A stretch of DNA of 64,000 bases from Larimichthys crocea. Lineage: Eukaryota; Chordata; Actinopteri; Sciaenidae. A model generated the notes under the pieces. The model was not told the origin of the DNA. It worked only from the letters and a program-made list of their open reading frames with translations, and did no database searches. The translations under genes were made by a program, and so were the position numbers. Where the stretch lies: NCBI RefSeq assembly GCF_000972845.2, contig NC_040016.1, forward strand, positions 13,722,701 to 13,786,700, in the 5' to 3' direction. Positions 13,501 through 27,600 of the stretch are shown here, in pieces (the first letter of the stretch is position 1; each line of letters opens with the position of its first letter).

Positions 13501-16500
13501 GCAATGGGAATTACTTTTCTGTTCATATTTTGTCTTTTGGATATTGTAGATTAATTAAATCTTGTATTGTCCATGTAAAGAAACAGTGAGAGAAAAAATA
13601 TACAATGAAAAGAAGAATGAATAAACAGAAGCTATCACACGGATTTTAGGTAGGCTTTAATTTTATCAGTGATTTCCTCTGAGTCTGTGATCAAAGATGA
13701 TCATGAATAATAGCCTTGTGGCAAAAAGAGTTCACACATAGATAAAGGATAACAGGCGTGAAAGTTGTTTCTTTGAACATCGCCTTTCTGCCCTACTTAA
13801 ATCTTTAGCATATGGATATATTAAAATCCATTTATTCCATCAGAGTCCAGGCCAGTCACATGACATTCTTACAAAACATACGCTTGAATTTATTCATTTT
13901 GCAGATGAAATTTAAATGAAATAATGGATGAAAAAAAAAATCAACTCTTCTTCAGAAATTGAGCGTTATCATCTGCTCCATCATCTTACAACTTACAAAC
14001 TAAGACAAAGGAAATTCATCTGGCATCCTAAACTTCCTAAGTCATGAGATCATCATCATCATCACAACCACCACCAGATGAAGGAGCAATGATCTTCCCT
14101 GAACGATGACAGGTTGTATTAAGGCGTGTCGTAGCCCTTTGGCAAACAGATGTTGCATCGTGCCACTTTCTTCCCGTCAGTTCCAAAAGACAATCGCTAG
14201 ATCTTTTGAAATCTGTTCCCTTCTGCTACAGTATCTTTTGGCTGTCTTGGCGAAAAGACAGGCATTTCTCCATATCAATGTTTCTAAATAGACATTTAGT
14301 ATGAGGAGCAGATGTGTTGTGACATGGCTCTCAGGATGGTTGTCTGTTTGGCTAACTTGTGATGTAGACTGACAATGACAAGTGAAAATGTTCCAGCGGG
14401 TGTTTTGTGGCTGAGCCACCTGCTGAAGCAGAACGCACATGGGGGCCGAGCTAACCTTGCCTGGAGAACCTACAGGCTTATAAAAGGGGTGCAGCCAGAC
14501 TAAGTATAATATATTGTGACACATTACAACACTGAGCCCCTTAAAATAATCTGAAACTAAGCAAGTAAACTTTTTTGACCTCTCAAATAAATAGTGACGT
14601 GATAGTCTTTACTTGTTCTTCAAGTTATTTGAGACAAACAAAAATGGGTAAGCTGGGACAAAAAGCAGAGGTCAACCTTTGTTATTGGTCTGCGGATGGT
14701 AGATACACATGAGATAATTCCAAAGTTGACTTCTGTTTGCTTTTAGGCATTATATTCACCATCTGTCATTTTAGTTTCAATCGTTTGCCTATGAACCTAA
14801 AATGTACAGTTTAAAGTGTACACAAACATTTTACGCTTTGTGTTTGTAGCTGAGGAAACAGATCTGTAAATTAAATGTGACAATACTTATATTGTACATG
14901 AATATTTAACATGTAGATAAAGAAAAACTAAACTTACAAACAAGAGTAAACTTTAGTATAATAATTTTCTATTTTACAATAATTATGTTGTGTAATTTTA
15001 ATATTTTAAAATCATTTCAGTAAAGAATGTGTAGTTTTTAAACTGCAGATTAGGTAGAAATGTTACCATTGGAGTTTCCTAAATACTACAACTATAAATG
15101 ATGAAGTGTTTTTGTTATGGGTCATTGGTTGTGGTCATGTCAGTTACTTGAAAATGAGTCTGTATTACACATTTCTTGACTGAACTCAGCGACATGTCTT
15201 CTGGTCTAACTGCAAGAGTGAGGGTGATTGAGGAGAACAATTATCATGGGTCATGTTCCTGTTTACTGGTTCATTACCAGCCCCACATGCACGCAATCTT
15301 GCAAGGTTTCTGCTCTGATCCGTTTCAGTGAAAGGGGATTTAATGACTTTACTGCTCAGCAACACATTTTCAAAAGGATGCCTGATTTCTTCCCCATTTC
15401 TCCCATTTATTTAGTTGTGTTCATGACAGTGTGAATCTTTATATACTGAAAGAGATGACTCTCCTATGCTGGAGCTATCTATGCACAGCTTCCCTATGTG
15501 GTCCTCAGTATCCTTTAGGATGTTTTAGGAGAGAAAAAAAGCAGGATTATATGGAGAGATAAACAGATGTTTGGAGTGGGAAAAGAATGGGGCATGAAAG
15601 ACAAAATAAAACCAAAATGGCTCATGAGGAGATACAGGAGAAAAGATAAGCATAGGAAAACAAAGAGTAGGAGGAAAGGTTGGAGGGCGAGCAGCCAGTT
15701 GAAAATGAACCACAGCCAGGCGCTGCTGCTGGCTTAACTCTTGCATGTCTTCATCACAGAAAGGTTACCATGAACAGTACTGACAGTTCTGCCTACTAGG
15801 CTATGACTGGCATGCTTTACTCATAGCATAGTGAGGAAGAGAAGGGAGGCAGAGCAAATAAAGAGCGAGTTGGAGAAATTAAATGAGGGAGGGCGGAAAA
15901 GAAGAGAGAAAAAAGTCAAAGAGGGTGCGGGGAGAGTAACATGGAGACCTTAAATGAACACAGATGACTGCGTGATGCTGAATCATTAGTCCTGGAGTAA
16001 CAGCTGTCGTCACTGGGACAGGGTGAGAAGAGGACAGTGTACCCTGCTGATAATTGCACTAGACTATTACTGTACAGGGACAGAAAAAAGTTTTGTTTTC
16101 ATGCAGGGAGTCTGACATTCAAAAGTGTGTTGAATATACCTTTGATAACTGAGGATAAATACAAACTATAAGCTTTACCTAATCAGCTTGGCAGCTCCTC
16201 TCTGACCAAACTGCCAAGAACATTAATTATGCATGCACTGTATTTACCACTGTTGACGAACCTCATTAGTCAACACCAAAAATACTAGTTACCCTTTATG
16301 TATTAATATTTAATTAAAATTGCATCTAAGATGTTATGCAGCAACCCCCCTAGCCATGCTGCAGCCCTAGAAGGTGGCAGATCCCTATCTATCCCTATTC
16401 TAGGACCTTGTTGCTTTTACAAGATCATTGTAGTCCAACTTTAAAAGTTAATTTAGGATAACATTTAATCACTATAGACTGCTTGGGAATTCAACCACCT

Positions 16501-18370
16501 GATTTAACTCTCAACCCATCTAACCTCATACAACAGGTCTGTTTGAGACGATGTGATGCAGGAGTTCCTCGAGTTCCTCGAATGTCCGCTCGAGACTTGC
16601 TACAAAATGAGTCAGTCTCTTTTTGTTTACAGCCCATGGTCAGTGGCCAGTATAGCTAATTTCCCTGTTCACGACAACTGTGCTGAGGGTGACTTTCTTT
16701 TATATAACTCACCTATTTCAATTATATGAAATCTTAAAGATGCATAATTAAGAGGGTGCCTTTAATTGACAGATAGGTGCCATTAAAGGTGGCTTATTTG
16801 AGCACCCAGGTTCATTTATCCCACCTTTGCTCCACCCATGATCCATGTCTTTGCTCATTTTTGTGAATAGCGGTAAGCCAGCAGAGGTAGGACCACCAAG
16901 ATGGTGGCAGTCAGAGCGACTACACTCTGTGTATTACAACAGCTATTCAGAAACGTATTGGTGACATTAAGGACACTAAGTTATGTGCTGTTATGTAAAA
17001 CATTATCTTCTGTAACTTCACATCATGGATGTCATGTCATCTGTGTTTTCGAATTTTATTTTAAAAATGCTTTATTCACCTCTTCTATTCATGCTCCATT
17101 TTTGTTACACAGTCATTACACTCAGTGATCTGTGGCTGCTTCAGCTTTGGGAAATATGGGTTCAAATACAAAAAGATAAAATTTTGTACTATATGCCAAA
17201 AGACAAGGTGATGCCACTAAAAGATGCCCTGTGGCTTTTAAAGAAACATTTAGAAGAAAAATGTATTAACAAAAGCTGTGATATTCCAATCAATAATGGA
17301 GCAAATGTTTTTCTGAAAATCAATATGTACAGATAATTAAGGGTAAAAAACCTTAAAGAATATGTGACACAGAATCTATATGCAAGAAAACATTACTCCT
17401 TTTCTTGATTGGAGCCGGGTCCCCATATTGCTTATTGCTTGGAGCTACAGTGTAATGTAATTTCTTCTTGAGTTAGACTATTAGCCTCCAATGTGTGTAT
17501 GAAAGGCCATGATCAATTTATATTGTCCCTATTGACAGAGGATCAATTTCTTAATGCTAATTCATATTACATGAATGACAGTGAATTGCTGTAGCTGGAA
17601 CTTAAGATTGGGAATCGTTTCTTCTCTCTTTCACTGTGAATTCATTTTAAAGTAATTATCAAAGTGATAAAAAAATCAATTTTCATGCCTCAGTTTGTTG
17701 TGATATATACTGTGTGTGAAATGAATATTGAAGGTATACACTCTGGAATGTTTACTAAGAAACAATATACCGTACTGCATGACATAGGTTAAACTTTAGA
17801 CACATTTATTATCTAAAACTTTAAAAGGATGACTGCCATTGGGTTGCATTTTGTAAAAATGTGCAAGATTCTGATTCTTTTATGGATTTAATTTATGTAT
17901 TAATCAATTTGTGAACAGGTTGTAATGTAACTTAAAAATTAGACTTCTTCATTCTGTTGCTTATATCAGCCTGTGGACTGATTTCTTTGTAAAGGATGAA
18001 TTTTCTGGGAAAATTTCAGAGGATGTGACATTTATGTAAGTGCTTCCCTACTGTGTCAGCAGTGTTCAACTGGAGCTAATGTCAATTGTCACAGTATCTA
18101 AACACGAACAAATGACCGGCACCCATTATTCACAAGGATTTTCTAAGAGTTGCATATATAACCATACGTGTTAAGAAAGTTAAAGATGACTTTATTGCTT
18201 TGCCAATGAGGTTTTATGAGTCACATTTAGATATGTAACAGAGAAGCAGTTGTGCTATAACAACACCAAGAGTCTACAGCCTCGCTTGCATGCTTATATT
18301 TGAAGGTATTTGGTATAATTTTTACCTTAATATTAACTATATTGATAATGGAATGAGATACAATTCATAA
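10530..18370. other. Intergenic DNA, nothing recognised
   Basis: AT-rich DNA with scattered chance frames (the longest, 115 codons on the minus strand at 14177-14524, has no recognisable domain). A lone TATA box lies at 14479 and an ATC/CCA-rich patch near 14050. No gene is supported. Confidence 0.45.
14479..14486 (+). promoter_or_regulatory. Strong TATA-box sequence in intergenic DNA
   Basis: The plus strand reads GGCTTATAAAAGGGGTGC inside a locally GC-richer patch (14390-14500). It matches a strong TATA box, but no gene is seen downstream, so it may be chance or an unannotated noncoding transcript start. Confidence 0.2.
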
Positions 18371-18374
18371 ATCT

Positions 18375-18490
18375 ATCTGCACCAAATTTACTGGCAATGC
18401 TTCCAATAGTTATCTAGACATTTCAATCGAAACCACAGATGTCAGCCTTGTGGTGAGAAATCAGGGGATCATCAAAGTCATTTTACTGTT
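18375..18490 (+). repeat. Dispersed teleost repeat, copy 2 (partial)
   Basis: Shares ACCAAATTTACTGGCAATGC, ACATTTCAATCGAAACCACA and GGGGATCATCAAAGTCAT with the copies near 3.5 and 22.2 kb. It stops where a LINE 3' end begins. Confidence 0.7.
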
Positions 18491-18494
18491 GATC

Positions 18495-18750
18495 CATAAA
18501 GTAGAGAATCTTCTAGTCTGTTGTTCCCTGTTGGTGGAAGGTGCTCCCAGTTCCTACCAAAGCAGGGGCATCCCTTTAAAAATTCATGAAGACCCAGCTC
18601 TTCAGAGAATACCTCTTCTTCTAGCACTACCAACAAATGGAGATAATTAATCTACCCCCTCTAGAACTGTCACAGTACTTATTGCTGCACTAATACTGTA
18701 TGTCCTTTCGCTTTGGATAAAGGCGCTAACTAAATGACTAATGTAAATGT
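18495..18750 (+). mobile_element. LINE 3' end (L2-like), truncated
   Basis: A reading frame resembling the tail of fish L2-type reverse transcriptases (GAPSSYQSRG, IHEDPALQ) is followed by GCTTTGGATAAAGGCGCTAA and the tail CTAAATGACTAATGTAAATG. Only the 3' part is present, as expected for a 5'-truncated LINE copy. Confidence 0.65.
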
Positions 18751-18759
18751 GAGTGTAGG

Positions 18760-21700
18760 TATTTAATGGAGAGATGAAGACGTTCACTAAATGAAAACTC
18801 AGATGTTTACGAATATCAAAGGGCTTCATCTTCTGAGAACCATGAATGGTTTCATAACAACACATTAAATAGTTGTGGTAGACTGATCAATCAACATTGC
18901 TATCCACCTACCCCGCTAGTATAAAGAGGGTGTACAAAATCTAATAGCATGTTGATTCCAACCAGGCTTGTACTATGTGATTTGTATTGCATTGTATTCT
19001 GCATTATCTTGGAGGGGAAATAAAATATGCAGAAAATTAAACTTTCTTTTAGTGAAAGAAAGTGTTTCTGCTGTTTTACACACACAAAAAAGAAGTATGT
19101 TACTGTATATTAAGATCTCTGTAATACCTAACTGACTAAACAATATCTTGGTAAAGACATTACACAACCTCACCTCAATTTGCTTCAAGGGCGAGTCTTC
19201 CCAAAGGCACAACTGAACTACGCCACAGTCGAGTACCCTTAAAGAGAGGAAACCTCGAGTTGCCTAGGCATACAGTAGCAGAGGGTTCTGGTCAGCACCA
19301 TTTGCATCTTTTCATTCTTGTGCACCATTGCATCTCCAATAGGACAAATACGGAATAGCCTCAAGGATAGCGATTACTACAATAGCTGTCTCTATCTCTG
19401 ACGCACTGTTAAGTCATTGTAGCATATCATTGTAAATATGAATGAAGTCTTTCCAGAGATCAAACATAGACTTATACATCCTGCTTCCTCTTCTGCTTCA
19501 GGTCAGGTTATCAGAATATTGTTGCCTGCGATTCTTTTAAAATTTGATTTGATTTGATTTATGATTTAACAAAGTGAAATATCATATATAGATGTAGCCT
19601 AAACTGAATTAGTCTATGCCACAGTTTTTAAAAAAAATCTTGATCTCATAGGATACACATGAATGAACATGCAACCCATAACACTACATAACAGTACAAA
19701 ATAACTGAAGAACTGACTTGATAGAGTGCAAAGTAAAATTAAGTAGAAATAATATCTTGTCCACTATCTAAACTGTGGTGAGGAAATTTGAAAGGATGTG
19801 ATGCTTGCACTACATCTATGGGGTCTAAAATAGCTTTTCACCATACCACACTCACAGGAGAGGAGAGGCACTTCATACATACAAGAACAAAACGGATAAG
19901 ATCGCCTCGGGCAGCGAATTAGGACTGAATTAGCCTCCTCTTCTCTCCCCCCGTGTTATTTCCGTGCAGCCGCTCATGGCATAGTAAACCAAATAATCCA
20001 CTCGTTATCACAAAGCACATCATTATACGTTAAGAGCCTATCCATGTTGACACACCATTAGGCATAGGGAATTTGGGTAATGTGCTATACCACCGTTTGT
20101 AGATTCCTCTTTTTCTCAGGCGACTCATGTGAAAGCCAGTGAGAAAATGAGGAACAAAGAACTGAACTATACACGTAATGCCATTTTTTAATGAAACCAT
20201 GTTGTTGAGGGATTGTTGAAAATGACTAATAACCTTCATTATTCTGATTTGATGGTGATAGGTGAGTTGTGATATGACAGGACTCTACCAATGGAGCAAA
20301 ACTGAACTATGTGATTCACCATATGACCACCGGAAAAGTAGAAGAAATGGACAGAAACAATGGGAATAAATAGGAAGTTGGAGACAGAAAAAAAGAGAAA
20401 AGGGTTAAAGAGGAAAAAGGTTAGAGAGACCAAGTGTTGCAAAGGCAGAGCAAGAAAGAGAAAATGATTAAGTGTAAAATGAATTTTTAGAGAAGACGTT
20501 CTTCTAGGTTTAGTGCTGCCCTTCATGTCTGCTTCTTCTGACTTGGCAGACAGACATTTCCACATAACTCAAGTTAAACTGATTTTCTGGAATAGGTGGA
20601 AGATGGTATGGTGGTTTTACATTATATCTCACTTTAGCAAGACTTTCTTTTGACACATACTGTAACAGTCAGTCACCAAAGTTTGCTTTTCTCTTCTGAC
20701 ATGGAATTAATACTTCCCCCTTCTCTACAATTTCTTTTGCTGGTAAAAAATAAAATCTATAATGCTTCACTGATTTGTCCCTGAAAGGCTCTAAACTATA
20801 CCACACAGTGTAAGTGATCCTCAAAGAGTTTTACATATAATATATTATACAATGATGCAGACACTCTACTGTAGTTGTACTGTATGCATAATGATTTTAT
20901 GGCTGCTGAGCACAACTGTGGGAGGCACTCCATCTTCGGGCTATTAATTCTCGCTCTTTCTCTCTCATGCAAACACAGTTGTACCATATTGCCTTTTTCA
21001 GATAATAGTTGGATTATGCACAGACACTGTGGGTGGACAGAAAGCTTCCATCTCTAACTGGCTGGATTCTTTTTTGTGTTTCTTCCCTCAAAAGACAGGA
21101 TTAATGCCCCTAAAAATCTTCTTAAAAGTTTCTCATACAAGAGTTTCTTAATTTGTATGACATAATTAGCGTGTAAACCTAAAATGGCAAACACTGAAGC
21201 TTGCCCTTTTAAGAAATGCTAAAAGTATTTTTGAACATGTGTAAGAACATTTTGGTTCTCTAAATCAGGTCCGTAGAGCAGCACTTCACAACATATTACA
21301 ATATATCATAGACATTGTTATTTCTACAAAAATCCTAAAATTAGAGCAGTTTCTTATCAGATTGCCAAATGCTGCAGGGACCTTTTCTTCTTCATATTAA
21401 TTTGATTTCACACTTTATTCAGAGAGAGGGACAAAGAGATATAAATAGAAGAAAACAGAGAGAGAGAGAAAAGTGACAGAAATAGGATGGCAGAGAGCAA
21501 TAGAGAGGGACAGACAGATAAACAGAGGAGGAAAAGGGGACCGGAAAAGGGAAGAGAATGACAGTAGAAGAGAGACTCTGGGTCTAAAAGGTGGAAGTGC
21601 AGGCCACCATGAAAAAAATCCCTCACTGTGAGAGAGCTCGCATAAATCTGTTCTGGGTAAAGCAGCATCTCATCAGCTTGGGCAGTGTTTCATGAAAAAG

Positions 21701-21960
21701 ACTGTGACATTTTGTAATATCAAACAAAGCGAGGAGAATACAAAATGACTTGATTCCAGGGTTTGAACATCTGAATATTTTAGCACAGATTTTGTTTTGT
21801 ACATACAGTAGTACTCCCCCAAAAGCATGTTGATGATTGTTACCAGTAAGTATTCTAAAAAATGAAATAATGGTGCAAGATCAAAAGACAGATCCAACAA
21901 GATTTTATAGGAAGACATTTCACTTAAAACCGAACATGTTAACCTCACGGTAGCACAAGA
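18760..21960. other. Intergenic DNA, nothing recognised
   Basis: Includes an AGAGAG-rich stretch (about 21420-21560) and a somewhat GC-richer patch near 19850-19980. No coding exon or RNA gene could be supported. Confidence 0.45.
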
Positions 21961-21974
21961 TAAGAAGTCAGAAG

Positions 21975-22300
21975 ATTGCTGAAGTCAATATGCGTCATGA
22001 TCTTGGCACCAAGAATGCCTGGAGAAAGTGTTGTGGCAATCCATAGTAGATTCTGAGATATTTTACTCCATCAATGAAAACATTGCCATGGTGGTAGATA
22101 AAAAGCCATATTTTATTATAAAGGGAATATTTGTGTCAATCCACCCAATAGTTATATGACTTGACTCCTATATGTCACCATTTTGATAGTCCTAAATAAA
22201 AAGACAAAGGATCATCAAAGTCAGGAAGATTCATGCTCTGCTCATCATGTCTGTATGAAATTTCATGGCAGACCATCAAATATTTGCAGAGATATTGTAA
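21975..22300 (+). repeat. Dispersed teleost repeat, copy 3
   Basis: Contains AGGATCATCAAAGTCAGGAA, TGTATGAAATTTCATGGCAG and GCAGAGATATTGTAAAAGAC, diverged matches to copy 1 in the same order. Its left part carries an earlier internal unit of the same family (CAATCCATAGTAGATTCTGA). Confidence 0.65.
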
Positions 22301-22849
22301 AAGACACACTGTTGTAAAGGTTAAACATAGCATGAAGGGTTAATTAAGAAGGTCTTTATATCATGCTCTAAATTAATGTAATTTTCAGCCAGCTAAGCTA
22401 TGGAGGGATTTTTGAGCTACATCAGCTCTCACACAGAAAAAATAATTAGACATGTTCAAATGAGACCATCAGCTGGATCATAATGTTCATCAGAATCAAA
22501 AGACTTAATTATAATATATATGTCAACGTTCACCTTCACACACTGGTGTTCATGACACATAGTGTGATAGCACCATCCGATATAATATAAACCTGTAATG
22601 TTGGCTGACAGGCTCATATATCTGTGTACATGACAATATGTGTGTTTTCAGACATGCTGTCTTCACACGCATTTTCAATTGACTCAATTTGTAGAATAAA
22701 ACCTGAGTAGAACTGCTGAAAATTTGAAAATAATGAAAATTTAAAGCTTTAATGAAAATAGTTTTTACACTTTGGTGGAAAGGTTCATGTATTGATGAAT
22801 ATGCAATACATATACTACAGTATACAAACATATTATACTACACTATAAA

Positions 22850-22945
22850 TACATTTACATTTAAATTTAGTAAATTAGCTGACGATTTTATCCAAAGTGA
22901 CTATCAGAGTAGGAAACAATCAAGGTACAGTGCGGTAAGAAAGAT
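22850..22945 (-). mobile_element. LINE tail, inverse orientation
   Basis: The plus strand reads ACATTTACATTTAAATTTAG then GCTGACGATTTTATCCAAAG, the reverse complement of the common fish LINE tail (GGATAAAAGCG, CTAAATG, TAAATGTAAATG) seen at 18.7 kb in the other orientation. Confidence 0.65.
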
Positions 22946-22959
22946 TTTTTTAAATTTTA

Positions 22960-23158
22960 TTTTCTCCTAGTCTTCTGAGTGTTTTTTTGTTGTTTATTAG
23001 TAGTCTTCCATTTAGTTTTTTCCTTTTTCTTAGTATTCATAGATAACTTTGATAGCCCGTTTGGTTATCACTCTGTCTGAGAGGTTGAAGAGTTGAATAA
23101 AGTCTGCCGGAACTATTATTCTTCTGCATCTGAGTCCTGTTTGAGTCCAGGTCTGACA
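22960..23158 (+). mobile_element. Possible solo LTR fragment
   Basis: The pattern is a T-rich body, then GTTGAATAAAGTCTGCCGGA, then CTGCATCTGAGTCCTGTTTG and an end at GGTCTGACA. An AATAAA followed by such a sequence and terminal CA is typical of the R-U5 end of fish gypsy-type LTRs. No matching 5' end or internal genes are visible. Confidence 0.35.
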
Positions 23159-23159
23159 A

Positions 23160-24540
23160 AATAGATGTGATGAACGCATAAGTCACCAATTCATATCAGA
23201 TCATCCAGAAGATGTTAAAAAGTGTTTTAAAAGAGTTTTATTCAATAATATAATACAACACATATTCTTTACTGGACCTGATTATGGAAATAGCTAATTG
23301 GTGTGCCATCTTGCTTCCTTTTCATTGCACAGATCAGGCAATGATTTCACCCTCTTCTTCTGCAATGGATTAATGTCACAGACTGGAGAATTATCGCCAC
23401 CAACTGTTTTGCCTGAATAACTGACTCCTAATATTCACATAACAGTAGTGGGTCGCAACATGCATGGCATGTTTTGGGGGGAAAATGCATATACATTCAG
23501 ATTTAAAAGGCTCTAATTAGTCCACCTCACTGTGCTACATGACCACTTTAGTAACTCAGTAATTCCCCCCCCAGACATGTTTCCCTCCAGCAATGCAGTT
23601 TCTATAAAGAATCTTTTCTAACACAACATAATTAATCAATTTAACTGTTGGTTATTACAACCCAATTACCAGTAACAGCAACACGCACACTTTCACCCCC
23701 AATCCACAGCACATACAGTACCCAAACCTCAAGACAGATGTCACCCCAAGGAACAACTTAATTTATTTTTTTTCACTGCTGGCTTTACATGGTGACCTTT
23801 CTAAGCGGTAGGTGTGCAACCGTGGGACCGAGTGGCAGGAGCGGTAGGAAGGTGTCTCTGCCTGCAGCTAAACTCATCAACATGCATGTTTTCACGTCCC
23901 TGGACTCCAAAAGGTGCATGTTCGTGTATGTGTTCATGTGTGTCAGTGTACATACGTGTACTTGTGTATGTGCCACATATTCATGGCTGGATGTTTCTGT
24001 GAATTTGTGGCTATTTGAGTGTCAATGATCCTTGCATATGTACTGGAGTCTCTGGCTTTTAAGCGCTCTGGACTCCTGTACCAGTTCAGTGTCAAATGTG
24101 ACACATTGGATGATATGGATATTTACAGTGAGAAACTAATTTTAACACTAAACACTGAGCATCTTTTTATGCGAGGGCAGGACAGAGAGAGGGCATAATC
24201 ATAATACTTGCAGCTAATAACTCTCAGTTTAGAGTCCATTTTATTTTCTAAAATGTTTTATCCTCCCTCCATGTGATGTTTCCTCTCTGTGGCATGGATT
24301 TAATATGCTGCTTCACATTACAATCCTTCTGGAGCTGTAGATAAGAATATTCAAAAGGTGGCTGTTTCTTATATTTCTACAGTTTAGCAGGAAGCGTTCC
24401 AACAGAAGCCACACAGAAGCTTCGAAGGTCAAATTACACTGTTAACCTCAATTACCCTGTGCTTTACAACAGGGGCTAGAGGTCGCAGCCATGATGAGGA
24501 GTTTCATTTTAGAATAGCTGGAGGTGTTTTTGGACAGATA
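23160..24540. other. Intergenic DNA, nothing recognised
   Basis: A GT-rich imperfect tract lies at about 23920-23980. There are no supported genes. Confidence 0.5.
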
Positions 24541-24543
<3 letters not shown>

Positions 24544-24627
<84 letters not shown>

Positions 24628-24636
24628 TCTCTGTCT
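24544..24636 (+). repeat. (CT)n microsatellite, about 90 bp
   Basis: A pure CT run to 24620, then interrupted CT to about 24636. A long polypurine/polypyrimidine mirror tract of this kind can form triplex DNA and is likely polymorphic. Confidence 0.98.
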
Positions 24637-24639
24637 AAT

Positions 24640-27600
24640 TCTGCTCTGTCTTTCTGTCTTTACCCATCATCATCACCCGACACAATTAAGCTGACTGATT
24701 GAACAACAATGCAATCAATCTTTCAGCTGATGTGTGTGATTTGTTTACCAAGGGCCCAGAGATCAGGTGCTTCTCAGAAACAACATATGACAAACACCTA
24801 CATTTATTTTCTTCTTGTTGCCAGTACTGGAATTGCTAAGTCATCTTATTATAGAATAACATGAACAGGAGGTTCATAGGGGTCACAAATGAGCTGAAAA
24901 TTAGCTTTAGCTCGACACCCTATATATTACATATTACTACTTAATTAAGACTACTACATTATTACATCTGTTTGTTTTTTTCTTTCTTTTTATGATGTAA
25001 CAATGTTTCCCTGTATTGTCCCTGTCAGTGGTCAGTTGGTAGACATTATTGTCAATTCAGTTTTCAGTTGAAAGGTGGCATGATTGCATATAAACCAAAG
25101 ATATGAATGGATGCAAAGCAGATGATACATTTCATTATAAATTGGGAAATTCAAACTGATATGCTCCATATTTGTCTCAAAGGCTCTTAAAACCTTAGTA
25201 AATATTTAGGCAATTAAAGCCGCACAACTGACAAATATCAACTTCAATAAACCTTTCAGCACAAGATATCTTAGTCTTAGACTGTGCACTTTCTCTCCAC
25301 TGACTGAACTAACTATTGATGAATAGAATTCTCCACAACATATCCAGTGTTGTTGAAAAGTGTCGTTGACACTTAGACATGAAATCCAATAGACGGTTAA
25401 AGCTCCTGTGGGGGTTGGATGATGGAACATGAGCAGCACCATAAAAAAGAGCAGTGAAGTGTTATGGAATTTTCTATCCTTAGGTTAGACGGGGTCACAT
25501 GTGGGCCTTGAGGTCCCAGGCAGTAGTAGTTGTTTGGCTTTGTTTGAGGACAACAGGTTGTGGTGACAAGGGTCTAAGGAACTGAATGTTGGCTTCCTAG
25601 ACATAATAGCTAGCTAGACGCCGACGTTCCATTAACATAAACAGACAACAGTGGCTTCAGACTATGTGCTGACGGTAACACAAACATGGGTAAAAACATT
25701 CTCTATTTTCTATTTCTATTTCTGGGCATATAGTATTTGTAGTGTTATCTGTAGGGGTTTAAAGTCAGACTACCAGCATGAGTTTGGGAGAATGTGAGAC
25801 TGACTCAGGTACCTTTGATGTACTTTGAGAGTGTCTCCTTGGCCAAGCTTCAATAAATACTACAGCATACATAAGTCATTATGCTATCCTGAACACTTTC
25901 TTCCCTCCTGACGTCACCATTGACCATTGATTCCAGCAATTCCTCCACAACATAAAGGTGGACTTGAACTGTGAATCTGTCATAATTGCACAAAGTTGCA
26001 TTGCACAAAGCATGTGAAAAAATGCACACATACTCATGCAACATTTAAAATTATGTGAGCATATCTATATAATAATTCAAACTAGTTTGGTGCAGTAAAA
26101 CAAACACCAAAAATTAAGGCTTGAAACATTATCATGGAAATGTCTATCAACATAGACCAAACAACGACACTGAGCAATGTGTTGGGTAAATGGGTATATG
26201 TAACCCTCTGACACTTGGCATGACATCCTGACCTGAGCAATGTAGATTCACAGTAGCAGTAGACTCTAATAGTTTTGAGATAAATAAAGTGCAGAACATG
26301 GATCAGTAGTTAAAAGACCACTGCCATGATCAATTTTTTGTTGTTGTTGGATTCAGAATACTTATTATACAAGGCTTCCTTCAAGACCCAGAGAAAGTGT
26401 TACCAAATGCCTCTGTCAGTAGGGGGTTCTGAGCTATCAGCTCTTATGCAGAAGACAGACATAAAATTCACGATATCATGATAATTGTGATAATCAACAT
26501 CTATCTTTCTATTCAGTCTACATTCTCTGCATTGTTTTAACCTGGATGGACCACATCTTGGCACACATTTCAGTGAGCATTTTCTGCAGGTTTCTCCTTG
26601 TTCTTGTTCTAATTTGTGTGTGCTCATCACTGAAAATAGGTGGATAAGTTCTCATGCAAACATTTGTGTCCAAAAAATAAACTTGAATATATTACATTAC
26701 ATTATACCTTTACATTAATCCTTTCCTTAGTATTATTAACATTGTATCTTTAGTGAACTGAACAATCTAAATTCATGGTTAATTGTGGAGTAATTTATGT
26801 ATTTTTAATTAGTTGGTATTGCCACTAGTAAATATTTTGTTAGTGTGAAACGAAGTGTAACAACATATCATATACATTGTATTCGGGGTGCCTTGTAACA
26901 TCCATATCCATAAAAATATAAGTAAAGGTTTAAATTTTGTCAGGCACCACCACAACTGTCTTGATCTACAATAACAGGTACAAAGATGTGTTGACTCCTT
27001 TCTTGCTTTTAAGACCTGAAATTGATCAGGTCTCCCTGACACACACATAGTTTAAGCAGTGAGAGGTGGGATAATGGTGGTACCACAAATAAAAAGGTAT
27101 TGACTGTTTTGATGATCAATGACAAAAAGGTGTGATGAGTGGAAAGAAGGATTGTAAGATTCAATAGTAAGAGAGTGAAAGAAAAGCCAGGGGAGCAGTA
27201 ATCAGTTATGATGAACATTTAAAGCAACATGTGCTTTAAACCATTGGGAAGAGGAGCAGAGCCAGTGTCGTGCCATAACAGGAGCTGGGCAAGCAGGCAC
27301 TGTAACCGGGCTCAGTAACCTCAAATTAAATGATTGGCTGGCCTCCCTGCCACGTCAGCCTGACTCAAAGGGAGAGAGAGTCTGAAGAGAGGCGGTGTGA
27401 TTTATTTTTTTTAACTTGGTTACCATAAAATTCTGGCTGTCTCTTGCTAGTTTCTCCAACGTTATCTAGCCTAGCTTTACCTACAGTTTAAGAGACCTGG
27501 CCCAGTAAACAGTGTTCACCTTAGCATTTACTAAAATACTGGTGTCCCACTATAAACCCATTCAAACAGCATTCAACAAACTCTGTCAACTTTACTTGAC

